Assembly (NCBI GenBank): GCA_902560685.1
Contig: CACEMT010000010.1
Coordinates: forward strand, 1-38,922
From: an uncultured Pelagibacteraceae bacterium
GTDB taxonomy: Bacteria > Pseudomonadota > Alphaproteobacteria > Pelagibacterales > Pelagibacteraceae
DNA: 38,922 nucleotides
Direction of reading: 5' to 3'
Made by a program: the position numbers and the translations under genes
The notes under the pieces: model-generated
What the model saw: only the letters and a program-made list of their open reading frames with translations
What the model was told of the DNA's origin: nothing
Database searches by the model: none
In this document: positions 17,290-28,596 of the stretch, piece after piece
How positions within the stretch are numbered: the first letter of the stretch is position 1
How the letters are laid out: each line of letters starts with the position of its first letter

Positions 17290-19061
17290 GTTCATATAAA
17301 ATTATAGAGCATGAATATGATGTAGTTGTACTTGGAGCCGGAGGTGCAGGTTTGAGAGCCGCAGTTGGTCTTAGTGAGGCTGGATTAAAAACTGCTTGTA
17401 TATCAAAAGTTTTTCCTACTAGAAGTCATACTTCAGCAGCACAAGGAGGTATCTCGGCTGCTCTTGGTAATATGGGAGAAGATGATTGGAGATGGCATAT
17501 GTACGATACTGTTAAAGGATCTGATTGGTTGGGTGATCAAGACAGTATAGAATATTTGTGCAAAGAAGCTCCACGAGCAGTCTTAGAATTAGAGAGGTAT
17601 GGAGTTCCATTTAGCCGTACCGAGGATGGAAAAATATATCAAAGACCTTTTGGTGGAATGACTAAAAATTATGGAAATGAAACTGTTCAAAGAACTTGTG
17701 CAGCAGCAGATAGAACTGGGCATGCTATTTTACACACAATGTATGGCCAAGCATTAAAACATAATACAGAATTTTTTATAGAATACTTTGCTTTAGATTT
17801 GTTAATGAAAGATGGAGAGTGTAAAGGTTTAATAGCATGGAATTTAAATGATGGAACTATTCATAGATTTAGATCTCATATAACAATTATAGCAACTGGT
17901 GGATATGGAAAAACATATTACTCATCTACATCTGCTCACACTTGTACTGGTGATGGTAATGCTATGGTTTTAAGAGCTGGTTTACCTTTACAAGATATGG
18001 AGTTTGTACAATTCCACCCTACAGGGATCTATGGACATGGAACTTTAATATCCGAAGGAGTTAGAGGTGAAGGAGGATACTTATTAAATTCTAAAGGTGA
18101 AAGATTTATGGAAAGATACGCTCCAAAAGCTAAAGATCTTGCATCTAGAGATGTAGTAAGCAGATCAATAGCAGTTGAAATTAATGAAGGAAGAGGAGTT
18201 GGGAAAGAAAAGGATCATGTTCATCTTCATTTAGACCATTTAGATCCAGAAGTGATCGAGAAAAGACTTCCAGGAATTTCAGAGTCTTCAAGATTATTTG
18301 CAGACGTTGATGTTACGAAAGAACCAATACCAGTTGTTCCTACAGTTCATTATAATATGGGTGGAATTCCAACAAATTATAAAGCTGAAGTTTTAACAGT
18401 AAATGGTTCAGAAAAAATTGTACCTGGACTTATGGCAATAGGTGAAGCAGCATGTGTTTCAGTTCATGGTGCTAACAGATTAGGATCAAATTCATTAATT
18501 GATTTAGTTGTCTTTGGAAGAGCTGCTGCAAAAAGAGCTGCAGAACTAGTTAAACCAGGAACTCCACATGAGAAAATCTCAGATTCAGAAACTGAAAAAT
18601 GTTTAGATAGATTTGAAAAATTAAGAAAAGGAAATGGAACAAATAGAACTGCCGATTTAAGATTAGCTATGCAAAAAACTATGCAGTCGAAGTGTGCAGT
18701 ATTTAGAACTGAAAAAACTTTAAAAGAAGGGGTAGAAGAAATAAGAAAGCCATTTGAAGGAATGGAATCTATATCAGTAAAAGATAAATCTTTAATTTTT
18801 AATACTGATTTAGTTGAAACTTTAGAATTTGATAACTTAATAAGACAGGCGATAGTTACACTAGATTCTGCATATGAAAGAAAAGAAAGCAGAGGAGCTC
18901 ATGCACGAGAAGATCATCCAAAAAGAGATGATAATAACTTTATGAAACACACATTATCTTGGTGTAAAGGGAGTGAAACAAAAATTTCTTATAGAGATGT
19001 ACATAGATCAACTTTAACAAATGATGTACAATATTTTCCACCACAAGAAAGAGTTTACTAA
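17286..19061 (+). CDS. sdhA: succinate dehydrogenase flavoprotein subunit SdhA
   Basis: SdhA oxidises succinate to fumarate using covalently bound FAD. The 591-residue length is typical. The dinucleotide-binding motif [13 protein letters not shown] is at 14-26, the FAD-linking His48 is in [10 protein letters not shown], and [23 protein letters not shown] (about 242-264) contains the usual dicarboxylate-site His, Thr, Glu and Arg residues. [10 protein letters not shown] and [19 protein letters not shown] near residues 355-418 complete the active site. It is coupled to sdhD (ATGA overlap) and to sdhB (TAATG). The catalytic head looks fully functional, in contrast to the unusual anchor subunits. 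Confidence 0.98.
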   Translation: MSSYKIIEHEYDVVVLGAGGAGLRAAVGLSEAGLKTACISKVFPTRSHTSAAQGGISAALGNMGEDDWRWHMYDTVKGSDWLGDQDSIEYLCKEAPRAVLELERYGVPFSRTEDGKIYQRPFGGMTKNYGNETVQRTCAAADRTGHAILHTMYGQALKHNTEFFIEYFALDLLMKDGECKGLIAWNLNDGTIHRFRSHITIIATGGYGKTYYSSTSAHTCTGDGNAMVLRAGLPLQDMEFVQFHPTGIYGHGTLISEGVRGEGGYLLNSKGERFMERYAPKAKDLASRDVVSRSIAVEINEGRGVGKEKDHVHLHLDHLDPEVIEKRLPGISESSRLFADVDVTKEPIPVVPTVHYNMGGIPTNYKAEVLTVNGSEKIVPGLMAIGEAACVSVHGANRLGSNSLIDLVVFGRAAAKRAAELVKPGTPHEKISDSETEKCLDRFEKLRKGNGTNRTADLRLAMQKTMQSKCAVFRTEKTLKEGVEEIRKPFEGMESISVKDKSLIFNTDLVETLEFDNLIRQAIVTLDSAYERKESRGAHAREDHPKRDDNNFMKHTLSWCKGSETKISYRDVHRSTLTNDVQYFPPQERVY

Positions 19062-19834
19062 TGGTACAAATAAATTTACCTAAAAATTCTAAAGTACAAA
19101 AAGGCAAATTTTATAAAGATAAAACAGGTTCAAAAAATATTAGAAAGGTAAATATTTATAGATGGGATCCATCTAGCGGTGAAAATCCTCGTATAGATAC
19201 ATACGAAGTTGACATGGATAATTGTCCATCAAAAGTATTAGATCTTTTAAATAAAATTAAAAATGAAATAGATCCATCCATTGCCTATAGAAGATCTTGT
19301 GCCCATGGTGTCTGTGGCTCTTGCGCAATGAATATGGATGGAAAAAATGGCTTAGCATGCACAAAACCTCATAAAGAAATTAAAGGTGATATTAATATTT
19401 ATCCTTTGCCTCATTTAAAAGTTCAAAAAGATTTAATTGGAGATTTAAGCACTTTATATAAACAATATGAGTCAGTTGAACCATGGTTAAAGATTTCAAA
19501 AAAAGATGAAGGTAAAGAAAACTTGCAATCTATAGAAGACAGATCAAAATTAGATGGTCTTTATGAATGTATAATGTGTGCATGTTGTTCAACCTCATGC
19601 CCAAGTTATTGGTGGAATGGAGATAAATATTTAGGTCCAGCAGTTTTGTTACAAGCGTATAGATGGATTATAGATAGTAGAGACGAAGATAGAAAAGAGA
19701 GATTAAAGAAAGTTGCTGATGAACTAAAGCTTTATAGATGTCATACTATTATGAATTGTACTAATGCATGCCCAAAAGGCTTAAATCCTGCAAAAGCAAT
19801 AGCGTCTATAAAGAAAATGCTTGCAACAGGTTAA
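19061..19834 (+). CDS. sdhB: succinate dehydrogenase iron-sulfur subunit SdhB
   Basis: SdhB carries electrons from FAD to ubiquinone through three clusters. The 257-residue protein has all ligands: [2Fe-2S] Cys80, Cys85, Cys88 and Cys100; [4Fe-4S] Cys170, Cys173 and Cys176 with Cys237; [3Fe-4S] Cys180, Cys227 and Cys233. The quinone-site Trp follows in CPSYWWN (180-186), as in E. coli. The electron path to quinone is therefore complete even though the haem ligands in the anchors are missing. It is the last sdh gene; a 24-base AT-rich gap separates it from mmsA. Confidence 0.98.
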   Translation: MVQINLPKNSKVQKGKFYKDKTGSKNIRKVNIYRWDPSSGENPRIDTYEVDMDNCPSKVLDLLNKIKNEIDPSIAYRRSCAHGVCGSCAMNMDGKNGLACTKPHKEIKGDINIYPLPHLKVQKDLIGDLSTLYKQYESVEPWLKISKKDEGKENLQSIEDRSKLDGLYECIMCACCSTSCPSYWWNGDKYLGPAVLLQAYRWIIDSRDEDRKERLKKVADELKLYRCHTIMNCTNACPKGLNPAKAIASIKKMLATG

Positions 19835-19858
19835 TTACTTAATTAAATAATTTTAACC

Positions 19859-21352
19859 ATGAATTTAATTCAACATTTTGTAAATGGAAAAATAATTTCA
19901 GGAAAATCAGAGAGAAGAGGAAAAGTATTTAATCCTGCAATTGGTGAACAAGAGTCAGAAGTAATATTAGGTTTAAAATCAGATTTAGATGAAGCTGTAG
20001 AAATAGCAAAAAAAGCTTTTGAGACTTGGTCTTTAAAACCACCAATTCAAAGAGCAAGAATTATGTTTAAATTCAAAGAATTAATAGAAAAAAATTCTGA
20101 TGAGTTAACCAAAATGATAGTTTCTGAACATGGCAAAGTGTATGAGGATGCGAAAGGTTCATTAATAAGAGGACTCGAGGTAGTAGAGTTTACTTGTGGA
20201 ATTCCTCAAGTTTTAAAAGGTGAATTTACAGAAAACGTTGGAACAGATATTGATAGTTGGTCAATAAGGCAACCACTTGGTGTTTGTGCAGGTATAACTC
20301 CATTTAATTTTCCAGCAATGGTTCCAATGTGGATGTTTCCAATGGCTATTGCTTGTGGAAATACTTTTGTATTAAAACCATCAGAAAAAGATCCTTCCAT
20401 TTCAATTAAATTAGCGCAGCTATTTAAAGAAGCTGGGCTACCGGACGGAGTGTTTAATGTCATAAATGGTGACAAGGAAGTTGTTGATGCAATTTTAACT
20501 AACAAAGATATTAAAGCTGTAAGTTTTGTAGGATCAACTCCAATTGCAAAATATATTTATGAGAATGCAGCCAAAAATGAAAAAAGAGTTCAAGCTTTAG
20601 GAGGAGCAAAAAATCACTGTGTTGTGATGCCTGATTGTGATTTAGATCAGGCTGTTAATGGTCTAATGGGAGCAGCTTATGGATCTGCTGGTGAAAGATG
20701 TATGGCTCAATCAGTGGCAGTTGCAGTTGGAAATATTGGAGATAATTTAGTTAATGAATTATCAAAAAAAGTTGAAGCATTAAAAGTTGGACCAGGTATG
20801 GACAAAAAATCTGAAATGGGACCCTTAGTTACGAAAGAGCATTTAGAAAAAGTTAAGGGTTACGTTGATCTAGGGGTTAAAGAAGGAGCAAAATTAGTAG
20901 TTGATGGAAGAAACCTAAAACTACAAGGCTATGAAAACGGTTACTATATAGGTGGATGTTTGTTTGACCATGTTAAAAAAGATATGAGAATTTATAAAGA
21001 AGAAATTTTTGGTCCTGTTCTTTCTGTGGTTAGAGTAAAAGATTTTGATGAAGCTACTCAGCTAATTAATGATCATGAGTTTGGTAATGGAACGAGTATT
21101 TATACTAGAGATGGAGATGTTGGAAGAACGTTTGCTAGTAATATTAAAATTGGAATGGTTGGTATAAATATACCTATACCTGTGCCAGTGGCATTCCATA
21201 GTTTTGGTGGTTGGAAACGATCTTTATTTGGAGATCAACATATGCATGGAGTAGAAGGTGTGAGATTTTATACAAAACTTAAAACAATAACTTCAAGATG
21301 GCCATCTGGATTAAGATCAGATCCTGAATTTGTTATGCCTACAATGAAGTAA
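19859..21352 (+). CDS. mmsA: methylmalonate-semialdehyde dehydrogenase (CoA-acylating) MmsA
   Basis: MmsA converts methylmalonate semialdehyde to propionyl-CoA, or malonate semialdehyde to acetyl-CoA, with NAD+ and CoA and release of CO2. The 497-residue protein is an aldehyde-dehydrogenase-superfamily member: [19 protein letters not shown] (about 141-159), the NAD loop [13 protein letters not shown] (about 223-235) and the catalytic Cys281 in [11 protein letters not shown], which is the MmsA-type context. The motif [20 protein letters not shown] near the C-terminus also fits. It interrupts the TCA gene run between sdhB and mdh. Likely roles are valine, inositol or beta-alanine catabolism, or removal of malonate semialdehyde from acrylate-type DMSP products (inference). 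Confidence 0.93.
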   Translation: MNLIQHFVNGKIISGKSERRGKVFNPAIGEQESEVILGLKSDLDEAVEIAKKAFETWSLKPPIQRARIMFKFKELIEKNSDELTKMIVSEHGKVYEDAKGSLIRGLEVVEFTCGIPQVLKGEFTENVGTDIDSWSIRQPLGVCAGITPFNFPAMVPMWMFPMAIACGNTFVLKPSEKDPSISIKLAQLFKEAGLPDGVFNVINGDKEVVDAILTNKDIKAVSFVGSTPIAKYIYENAAKNEKRVQALGGAKNHCVVMPDCDLDQAVNGLMGAAYGSAGERCMAQSVAVAVGNIGDNLVNELSKKVEALKVGPGMDKKSEMGPLVTKEHLEKVKGYVDLGVKEGAKLVVDGRNLKLQGYENGYYIGGCLFDHVKKDMRIYKEEIFGPVLSVVRVKDFDEATQLINDHEFGNGTSIYTRDGDVGRTFASNIKIGMVGINIPIPVPVAFHSFGGWKRSLFGDQHMHGVEGVRFYTKLKTITSRWPSGLRSDPEFVMPTMK

Positions 21353-21356
21353 TAAT

Positions 21357-22322
21357 ATGTCAAAAAAAATATCATTAATTGGTGCCGGACAAATTGGTGG
21401 AACACTCGCACACTTAATTGGTTTAAAGGAACTAGTAGATGAAGTTGTAATGTTTGACGTTGCAAGCGGTATTGCAAAAGGAAAAGCGTTAGATATAGCT
21501 CAATCATCATCGGTCGATGGTTTTAATGTTAAATTATCTGGAACAGATAATTATGAAGATATAAAAGACTCCGATGTAATTATTATAACTGCAGGTGTTC
21601 CAAGAAAACCTGGTATGAGCAGAGATGATTTATTAGGAATAAATTTAAAAATTATAAAACAGGTAGCAGAAGGTATAAAAAAAAATGCACCTAATGCATT
21701 TGTAATATGTATTACTAATCCTTTAGATGTTATGGTGATGGCTTTTCAAAAATACTCAGGACTTCCAGCAAATAAAGTTGTTGGAATGGCAGGAATATTG
21801 GACAGCTCAAGATTCAAGTTGTTTTTGTCACTTGAACTTAAAATTCCTGTTAAAGAAATAGAAGCAATGGTTATGGGCGGCCACGGAGATACAATGGTTC
21901 CCTTACCAAGATTTACAAAAGTTTCAGGCAAACCATTATTGGATTTAGTTAAAGAGGGAAAATTATCATCAGAAAGATTAGAAGAAATTAATCAAAGAAC
22001 CAGAGATGGTGGTGCTGAAATTGTTAAATATTTAGAAAAAGGTTCGGCATTTTATGCTCCAGCAGCATCAGGAGTTCAAATGGCTGAAGCATACTTAAAA
22101 GATGAAAAAAAATTACTTCCATGTGCTGTAAAGCTTAATGGAGAGTATGGTGTTAAAAATATTTTTGCAGGAGTTCCAGTTATAATTGGAAAGAATGGCG
22201 TGGAGAAGATTGAAGAAATAAATTTAGATGAAAAAGAAAAAAGCCAATTTATGCATTCAATAGATGCAGTTAAAAAATTATGGGAAGCAGCTTCAGCAAT
22301 AGATAAAGATCTTTCTAAATAA
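21357..22322 (+). CDS. mdh: malate dehydrogenase Mdh
   Basis: Mdh oxidises malate to oxaloacetate with NAD+. The 321-residue protein is of the LDH-like MDH type found in alphaproteobacteria. The NAD motif [12 protein letters not shown] lies at 8-19, the active-site loop [15 protein letters not shown] (about 82-96) contains the substrate-discriminating Arg residues, TNPLDVMV is near 122-129, and the proton-relay His is in [11 protein letters not shown] (about 172-182). It starts four bases after mmsA and ends two bases before sucC, an mdh-sucCDAB order common in alphaproteobacteria. Confidence 0.98.
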   Translation: MSKKISLIGAGQIGGTLAHLIGLKELVDEVVMFDVASGIAKGKALDIAQSSSVDGFNVKLSGTDNYEDIKDSDVIIITAGVPRKPGMSRDDLLGINLKIIKQVAEGIKKNAPNAFVICITNPLDVMVMAFQKYSGLPANKVVGMAGILDSSRFKLFLSLELKIPVKEIEAMVMGGHGDTMVPLPRFTKVSGKPLLDLVKEGKLSSERLEEINQRTRDGGAEIVKYLEKGSAFYAPAASGVQMAEAYLKDEKKLLPCAVKLNGEYGVKNIFAGVPVIIGKNGVEKIEEINLDEKEKSQFMHSIDAVKKLWEAASAIDKDLSK

Positions 22323-22324
22323 TA

Positions 22325-23485
22325 ATGAATATTCACGAGCATCAAGCTAAAGAAATTTTAAAAAAATATGGTGCAATTGTACCTGAAGGTGTTTTTTCAC
22401 ACTCAGTTGAAGAATTATTGCAAAAGGCAAAATCATTAAAAACGGAAAAATTTGTTTTAAAAGCGCAGATTCACGCGGGAGGAAGAGGAAAGGCAGGAGG
22501 GATAAAAATTGTAAATACAATAGAAGAGTTAAATTCAGCAGCTAAAGAAATGTTAGGAAAAAAATTGATAACTCACCAGACGGGACCCCAAGGAAGAGAA
22601 GTTAAAAGACTATATGTTGAATCATCTTCAGAAATTGAAAAAGAATTTTATCTTTCATGTTTAGTTGATAGAGCAAGTTCTAAGATAGCATTTATTTCAA
22701 GTGATCAAGGTGGAATGGATATTGAAGATGTTGCAAAAAATAATCCAAAAAAAATTGTAACCACAAAAATTAATTTAGACGACAAAATATCAGATAAAGA
22801 TTGTGAAAAAATTGTAGAAATATTTAATTTAAGTCCAGATGCAAAAAAACAAGCAATAAATTTAATTAAATCAATATACAAAATGTTTATTGATGTAGAT
22901 GCTAATCTTGTTGAAATAAATCCTTTGATTTTAACTAAAGAAAATAAAATTATTTGTCTGGATGCAAAAATGAGCTTTGATGACAATGCATTATTTAGAA
23001 ATCCAGAAATTTTAAATTTAAGAGATTTAAATGAGGAAGAAGAAATTGAGATAGAAGCAAATAAACATGGTTTGTCCTATATAAAATTAGAAGGTAGCAT
23101 AGGATGTATGGTTAATGGCGCAGGTTTAGCGATGGCAACAATGGATATAATAAAATTATATGGAGAAGAGCCTGCAAATTTTTTAGATGTTGGTGGAGGA
23201 GCATCAAAAGAAAAAGTTTCAAAAGCATTTAAAATAATTTTGTCAGATAAAAATGTAAAAGGAATTTTGATAAATATATTTGGTGGTATTATGAGATGTG
23301 ATGTTCTTGCACAAGGAGTTGTAGATGCTGCCAAAGAAGTTAAAATAGAAGTTCCTTTGATTGTAAGATTAGCTGGAACAAAATTTGAAGAAGGAAAGAA
23401 AATATTAGATAATTCAGGCTTAAAAATTATATCAGCTTCAGATTTATCTGATGCAGCAAAAAAAGTAGTAGAATCAATAAAATAA
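22325..23485 (+). CDS. sucC: succinyl-CoA synthetase beta subunit SucC
   Basis: SucC with SucD makes ATP or GTP from succinyl-CoA. The 386-residue protein has the ATP-grasp N-terminal domain, beginning [16 protein letters not shown], the nucleotide-binding [17 protein letters not shown] (about 44-60), metal-binding VEINPLIL near residue 200, and a C-terminal CoA-ligase domain with [13 protein letters not shown] and [11 protein letters not shown] (about 318-328). The length is typical. It is one base before sucD, as expected for subunits made in equal amounts. Confidence 0.98.
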   Translation: MNIHEHQAKEILKKYGAIVPEGVFSHSVEELLQKAKSLKTEKFVLKAQIHAGGRGKAGGIKIVNTIEELNSAAKEMLGKKLITHQTGPQGREVKRLYVESSSEIEKEFYLSCLVDRASSKIAFISSDQGGMDIEDVAKNNPKKIVTTKINLDDKISDKDCEKIVEIFNLSPDAKKQAINLIKSIYKMFIDVDANLVEINPLILTKENKIICLDAKMSFDDNALFRNPEILNLRDLNEEEEIEIEANKHGLSYIKLEGSIGCMVNGAGLAMATMDIIKLYGEEPANFLDVGGGASKEKVSKAFKIILSDKNVKGILINIFGGIMRCDVLAQGVVDAAKEVKIEVPLIVRLAGTKFEEGKKILDNSGLKIISASDLSDAAKKVVESIK

Positions 23486-23486
23486 A

Positions 23487-24362
23487 ATGTCAATTTTAGT
23501 TAACAAGAACACAAAAGTAATATGTCAGGGTTTTACAGGAAAACATGGCACATTTCATTCTGAACAGGCGATTAAATATGGAACTAATTTAGTTGGAGGT
23601 GTAACGCCAAAAAAAGGTGGTCAAATGCACCTATCAAAGCCAGTTTTTAATTCTGTTAGAGAAGCAAAAGAAAAAACTGGTGCAAATGCTTCAATGATTT
23701 ATGTGCCTGCTAAATTCGCAGCCTCTGCAATTATAGAAGCTGCTGAAGCTTCAATAGAATTAATAACATGTATTACAGAAGGAATACCAGTTTTAGACAT
23801 GCTAAGAGTTAAAAAAAAACTAATCAATTCTAATTCAAGATTAATTGGCCCAAATTGTCCTGGAATAATTACTCCAGAAGAATGTAAAATTGGAATAATG
23901 CCAGGAAATATTCATAAAAAAGGGTCTGTTGGAATTGTATCAAGGTCTGGAACTTTAACTTACGAAGCTGTGGCACAGACTACAAATAATGGATTAGGAC
24001 AGTCAACATGCATAGGTATTGGTGGAGATCCCATAAATGGAACGAACTTTATCGATTGTTTAGATTTATTTTTAAATGATCAAGAAACAGAGTCCATATT
24101 AATGATAGGTGAAATAGGTGGAACAGCCGAAGAAGAAGCTGCAGAATTTTTTAAAAACCATAAAATAAAGAAACCTATCGTTGGCTTTATAGCTGGAATC
24201 ACAGCGCCAACAGGAAGAAGAATGGGTCATGCGGGAGCGATAATTTCTGGGGGAAAAGGTGGAGCAGAAGATAAAATAAAAAAAATGGAAGATTGCGGTA
24301 TAACAATTGCAAAATCACCTGCAGAAATTGGCAAAACACTATTAAACAAATTGTCTAATTGA
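23487..24362 (+). CDS. sucD: succinyl-CoA synthetase alpha subunit SucD
   Basis: SucD binds CoA and carries the phosphohistidine intermediate. The 291-residue protein begins [24 protein letters not shown] in part, the usual CoA-binding Rossmann start, followed by [10 protein letters not shown] (about 37-46). [10 protein letters not shown] and [10 protein letters not shown] (about 128-137) are characteristic, and the phosphorylated residue is His248 in [23 protein letters not shown] (about 152-161) completes the active site. It is followed by the only gap of more than 30 bases in this part of the plus-strand run, which holds two TATACT boxes. Confidence 0.98.
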   Translation: MSILVNKNTKVICQGFTGKHGTFHSEQAIKYGTNLVGGVTPKKGGQMHLSKPVFNSVREAKEKTGANASMIYVPAKFAASAIIEAAEASIELITCITEGIPVLDMLRVKKKLINSNSRLIGPNCPGIITPEECKIGIMPGNIHKKGSVGIVSRSGTLTYEAVAQTTNNGLGQSTCIGIGGDPINGTNFIDCLDLFLNDQETESILMIGEIGGTAEEEAAEFFKNHKIKKPIVGFIAGITAPTGRRMGHAGAIISGGKGGAEDKIKKMEDCGITIAKSPAEIGKTLLNKLSN

Positions 24363-24386
24363 AATATACTCTTTAAGCATTATACT
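24342..24386 (+). promoter_or_regulatory. candidate promoter(s) for sucAB-lpd
   Basis: The 34-base sucD-sucA gap contains two TATACT boxes, at 24365-24370 and 24381-24386. The first pairs with TTAAAC (24342-24347) at 17 bases; the second pairs with TTGAAA (24359-24364, overlapping the sucD stop) at 16 bases and has the better -35. Starts would fall about 20 or 4 bases before the sucA ATG. AT-rich DNA yields such matches by chance, so this is only suggestive. Confidence 0.4.
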
Positions 24387-24396
24387 AAGTCATTAA

Positions 24397-27294
24397 ATGG
24401 CATCATCAAAAAACTCAGAATATCAAAAAACATCTTTTTTATCTAAAAGTAACAGTGCTTTTATAGAGCAAATGTATCTAAAATTTATTAATAGAGAATC
24501 TGATTTGCCAGAAAGCTGGGAAAAGTATTTTTTAGAAATTGGTGAAGAATTTGAGATTATTGCAAAGGAAATAAATGGACCTTCTTGGAATCCAATTAAA
24601 AAAAAAATTAATTTAGATATGATACAGGAAAGCTTCGAAGAAAAAAAAAATAGTTTAAAAACTACAGTTAATAAAGAAGAGCTTTCTGAAGAGAATAGAA
24701 GATCAATTAGAGCAGTATCACTTATAAGATCTTATAGACAAAGAGGACATTTAATTGCAAATCTTGACCCTTTAGAATTAAGGGAAATCGAGTATTTAGA
24801 TGAATTACACCCAGAAAGTTATGGATTTAATAAAGAAGACTATAATAAAAAAATTTACTTAGATGGAATAGCAAATAGAAATTATTCAACTATAAAAGAT
24901 ATTTTATCTTTTTTAAGAAAAACTTATTGTGGAAAGATCGGCTATGAGTATATGCATATTTCTAATCCAACAGAAAGAAAATGGTTCAGGGATAGAGTTG
25001 AAAAAGATGAAAATGCTTTACAATTTACAAAAAATGGAAAGGAAGCAATTTTAAATAAAATTATTCAAGCAGATGGATTTGAAAAATTTTTACACACAAA
25101 ATATGTTGGGACAAAAAGATTTGGTCTAGATGGAGCAGAAAGCTTAATTCCTGCATTAGAGCAAGTAATTAAAATTGGTGGCCAAAATAATGTGAAAGAG
25201 GTCAAAATTGGAATGTCTCACAGAGGTAGACTAAATGTTTTGGCAAATGTTTTACAAAAATCATACAAAAGAATATTCAACGAATTTGCTGGAGAAATAG
25301 ACCCTTCATCAAAAGATGATAGTGCTGGTGATGTAAAATATCATTTAGGAGCATCATCGGATAGAGTGTTTGATAATAATTCGGTACATGTAAGTCTTAC
25401 AGACAATCCATCTCATTTAGAAGCTGTAAATCCTGTTGTTTTAGGTCAAACAAGAGCAAAGCAATTTTTTCATAATGATAAAGAGAGAAAAAAAGTAATT
25501 CCTATACTAATTCATGGCGATGCTTCATTTGCAGGTCAAGGAATTGTTGCAGAGTGTTTTGCAATGTCAGGTTTACCTGGCCATAATACTGGCGGTACAA
25601 TTCATTTTATAATTAACAATCAAATAGGCTTTACAACAAGCCCAAGATTTGCTCGTTCGTCCCCTCATCCTTCCGATGTAGCAAAAATGGTGGACTCACC
25701 AATTATACATGCTAATGGTGATGATCCAGAATCTGTCGTATATGCAGCCAGAATAGCTGCGGAGTTTAGACTTAAATTTAATAGAGACGTAGTGGTTGAT
25801 TTAGTATGTTACAGAAGATTTGGTCATAATGAAGGAGACGAACCTTCATTCACGCAACCTTTAATGTACAAAAAAATTAAATCTCATTCATCAACAGTAA
25901 AAATATATGGCGATAAATTAATAAATGAAAAAACTATTTCACCTGAAGATTTAAATAATCATATTAAAAAATTTAAAGACCTTTTAAGTGATCAATACAA
26001 AAATGCAAAAAATTATAAGCCTAAAATTGAATGGTTTGAGGGAACATGGTCAAGATATAAGCCAAGAAGAGGACAAGATAAAAGGGGCGATACAGGTTAT
26101 TCAACAGCAAAACTTTTGGAAATCTCAGATAAAATACACTCATTTTCACCTGGACTTAATATTCACAAAACCATAGTAAAAATTTTTGAGGCCAGAAAAA
26201 ATTCTATGAATAATGGGAAAGAAATTGACTGGTCTACTGCTGAAGCCCTAGCGTTTGGTTCATTATTAGAAGAAGGATATCCAGTAAGACTTGTTGGACA
26301 AGATTCGGGAAGAGGAACTTTTAGCCAGAGGCATTCAGTTCTAAGAAATCAAATTGATAATTCAAGATATATTCCACTAAATAATATTTCATCAAAACAA
26401 AAAAAATTTGAGATAGTTGATAGCTTTTTATCTGAATTGGCTGTTTTAGGTTTTGAATATGGGTATAGTTTAGTAGAGCCTAACACGTTAACTATTTGGG
26501 AAGCTCAATTTGGCGACTTTGCAAATGGTGCCCAGGTTATAATTGATCAATTTATTTCGTCTGGGGAAAGAAAATGGTTGAGAGCTTCTGGTTTAGTATT
26601 GTTATTGCCACACGGTTTTGAAGGTCAAGGTCCAGAACATTCATCTGCAAGATTAGAAAGATTTTTACAATTATGTTCAAATGATAATATGCAAGTAATG
26701 AATTGTACTACCCCTGCAAATTATTTTCACGCCTTAAGAAGACAAATGCACAGAGATTTTAGAAAGCCTTTGATTATGATGACACCAAAATCTTTACTAA
26801 GAAATAAATATTGTGTTTCACAAATTGATGATTTTAGTAAAAAAAATTCTTTCCATAGAGTTTTATGGGATCATGCAATGGACCCAAAAACCAAAGGATT
26901 TGTTAAATTAAAAAAAAATAATGAAATAAAAAAAGTAATATTATGTTCAGGGAAAATATATTTTGATCTTTTATCAGCTAGAGAAAAACTAAAAAAAGAT
27001 GACGTTATTTTATTTAGAATTGAACAACTTTATCCTTTTCCAGCAAAAAGCTTAGTAAAAGAAATTAAACCCTTTGCAAAAAATGCTAAATTTTACTGGT
27101 GTCAGGAAGAACCAAAAAATATGGGCGCATGGTTGTTGGTGAGAGATTATATACAATGGACATTGGACTATATAAAAGCTAAAAATAGACAAATTTCTTA
27201 TATTGGGAGAAATCCTGATGCAACACCGGCTACTGGTTATGCAAAAAGGCATTTAGCTCAACAAAAAGAAATAATTGATATAGTTTTTAATTAA
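24397..27294 (+). CDS. sucA: 2-oxoglutarate dehydrogenase E1 component SucA
   Basis: SucA is the thiamine-diphosphate-dependent E1 subunit that decarboxylates 2-oxoglutarate and transfers the succinyl group to SucB lipoate. The 965-residue length is normal. The N-terminal [20 protein letters not shown] region is the usual E2-contact arm. The core has [15 protein letters not shown] (about 272-286), the ThDP-Mg segment around [14 protein letters not shown] and [10 protein letters not shown] (about 374-414), and a C-terminal transketolase-like domain with [18 protein letters not shown] and [22 protein letters not shown]. No truncation is seen. It is two bases before sucB, and likely has its own promoter in the preceding gap. 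Confidence 0.98.
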   Translation: MASSKNSEYQKTSFLSKSNSAFIEQMYLKFINRESDLPESWEKYFLEIGEEFEIIAKEINGPSWNPIKKKINLDMIQESFEEKKNSLKTTVNKEELSEENRRSIRAVSLIRSYRQRGHLIANLDPLELREIEYLDELHPESYGFNKEDYNKKIYLDGIANRNYSTIKDILSFLRKTYCGKIGYEYMHISNPTERKWFRDRVEKDENALQFTKNGKEAILNKIIQADGFEKFLHTKYVGTKRFGLDGAESLIPALEQVIKIGGQNNVKEVKIGMSHRGRLNVLANVLQKSYKRIFNEFAGEIDPSSKDDSAGDVKYHLGASSDRVFDNNSVHVSLTDNPSHLEAVNPVVLGQTRAKQFFHNDKERKKVIPILIHGDASFAGQGIVAECFAMSGLPGHNTGGTIHFIINNQIGFTTSPRFARSSPHPSDVAKMVDSPIIHANGDDPESVVYAARIAAEFRLKFNRDVVVDLVCYRRFGHNEGDEPSFTQPLMYKKIKSHSSTVKIYGDKLINEKTISPEDLNNHIKKFKDLLSDQYKNAKNYKPKIEWFEGTWSRYKPRRGQDKRGDTGYSTAKLLEISDKIHSFSPGLNIHKTIVKIFEARKNSMNNGKEIDWSTAEALAFGSLLEEGYPVRLVGQDSGRGTFSQRHSVLRNQIDNSRYIPLNNISSKQKKFEIVDSFLSELAVLGFEYGYSLVEPNTLTIWEAQFGDFANGAQVIIDQFISSGERKWLRASGLVLLLPHGFEGQGPEHSSARLERFLQLCSNDNMQVMNCTTPANYFHALRRQMHRDFRKPLIMMTPKSLLRNKYCVSQIDDFSKKNSFHRVLWDHAMDPKTKGFVKLKKNNEIKKVILCSGKIYFDLLSAREKLKKDDVILFRIEQLYPFPAKSLVKEIKPFAKNAKFYWCQEEPKNMGAWLLVRDYIQWTLDYIKAKNRQISYIGRNPDATPATGYAKRHLAQQKEIIDIVFN

Positions 27295-27296
27295 AA

Positions 27297-28595
27297 ATGA
27301 CAGAAAAAATTTTAGTACCCGTATTAGGAGAGAGTATTACAGAAGCAACTATTTCTAAATGGTTAAAAAATAAAGGTGATAGTATTAACGTTGACGAAGC
27401 CTTAGTAGAATTAGAGACAGATAAAGTGAATTTAGAAGTTCCATCTCCTGTAGATGGCATATTAACAGCTATAAATTTCAAAGAAGGAGATACTGTAGAA
27501 GTAGGTGCCGTACTAGGAGAAATTTCAAGTGGATCGGCAGAAAATAAAAAAGTTGATGTTAAAAGCAATGACAAGGAACCTAAAAAAGAATCTGAAAATG
27601 TAATTAATTTTGAAAAAGAAAAAAAACAAAAACCAAAAATCTTTGAAGTTGAAAAAAAAGAGGAACCATTAGTTTTAACTAAAGAGGAACCATTAGTTTT
27701 AACCAAAGAAGAGCCAAGTAACCAAAAAACGATTAGTCAAAAAGTATTGTCTCCAGCAGTAAGAAAAATTGTAGAAGAAAACAACATCGATACTAGTTCT
27801 GTTAAGGGAACAGGTAGATCTGGTCAAATTTTAAAAGGTGATTTAATCAGTTTAATGGGTTCAGCTCCACAACCATCTGAAAGAAAAATAAAATATGGTC
27901 AAGAAGAGAGAATTAAAATGAGTAGACTAAGACAGACCATAGCAAAAAGACTAAAAGAAGCACAAGAAAATGCAGCTATGTTAACTACATTTAACGAAGT
28001 TGATATGACCAATATTATTGAAATGAGAAAAAATAACCAAGAAGATTTTCAGAAAAGATTTGGAATAAAACTTGGTTTTATGTCTTTTTTTGTTAAAGCT
28101 TGCGTGCTTGGACTAAAAGCATTTCCGGAAATCAATGCTGAGATAGAAGGTCAAGAAATTGTATATAAAAATTATTATAATATAAGTTTTGCAGTTGGAA
28201 CTGAAAAAGGTTTAGTAGTTCCTGTGCTAAGAAATGCAGATGAATTATCATTTGCAGAAATAGAAAAAAATATAAAAATAATTTCTGAAAAAGCTAGAGA
28301 TGGAAAATTAATTATTGAAGATTTACAAGGTGGAACATTTACAATAAGCAATGGAGGAGTATATGGTTCAATGCTTTCAACCCCAATTCTTAATCCACCA
28401 CAATCAGGAGTTCTTGGGATGCATAATATAGTTGAAAGACCAATTGCTAAAGACGGAGAAGTTGAAATTAGACCTGTGATGTATTTAGCTTTATCTTACG
28501 ACCATAGAATAATAGATGGAAAAGATTCGGTATCTTTTTTAAAATTAATAAAAGACAATCTTGAGGATCCAAGAAAATTATTTTTAGACCTATAA
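27297..28595 (+). CDS. sucB: 2-oxoglutarate dehydrogenase E2 (dihydrolipoyl succinyltransferase) SucB
   Basis: SucB is the core of the 2-oxoglutarate dehydrogenase complex and transfers succinyl from lipoyl-lysine to CoA. Domains of the 432-residue protein: lipoyl domain (1-80) with Lys43 in ETDKVNLEV; a charged linker (about 81-140) with a duplicated KEEPLVLT segment; a peripheral-subunit-binding domain (about 147-185, [15 protein letters not shown]); and the acyltransferase domain (about 200-432) with catalytic His403 and Asp407 in YDHRIIDG. The position between sucA and lpd supports the succinyl rather than acetyl specificity. Confidence 0.98.
   Translation: MTEKILVPVLGESITEATISKWLKNKGDSINVDEALVELETDKVNLEVPSPVDGILTAINFKEGDTVEVGAVLGEISSGSAENKKVDVKSNDKEPKKESENVINFEKEKKQKPKIFEVEKKEEPLVLTKEEPLVLTKEEPSNQKTISQKVLSPAVRKIVEENNIDTSSVKGTGRSGQILKGDLISLMGSAPQPSERKIKYGQEERIKMSRLRQTIAKRLKEAQENAAMLTTFNEVDMTNIIEMRKNNQEDFQKRFGIKLGFMSFFVKACVLGLKAFPEINAEIEGQEIVYKNYYNISFAVGTEKGLVVPVLRNADELSFAEIEKNIKIISEKARDGKLIIEDLQGGTFTISNGGVYGSMLSTPILNPPQSGVLGMHNIVERPIAKDGEVEIRPVMYLALSYDHRIIDGKDSVSFLKLIKDNLEDPRKLFLDL
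27657..27704 (+). repeat. 24-bp coding tandem duplication in the sucB linker
   Basis: Two 24-bp units (27657-27680 and 27681-27704) differ only at the last base and duplicate KEEPLVLT in the flexible linker between the lipoyl and E3-binding domains. The sequence continues into a partial third unit (KEEPSNQ). Linker length is tolerant in this family, so slippage here is probably neutral. Confidence 0.9.
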
Positions 28596-28596
28596 A

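Noticed and set aside
17286..19834. Fumarate reductase instead of succinate dehydrogenase
   Set aside because: The sdhCDAB order, two small three-helix anchors with SHRxTG and DY motifs, and the mdh/suc context fit succinate dehydrogenase.
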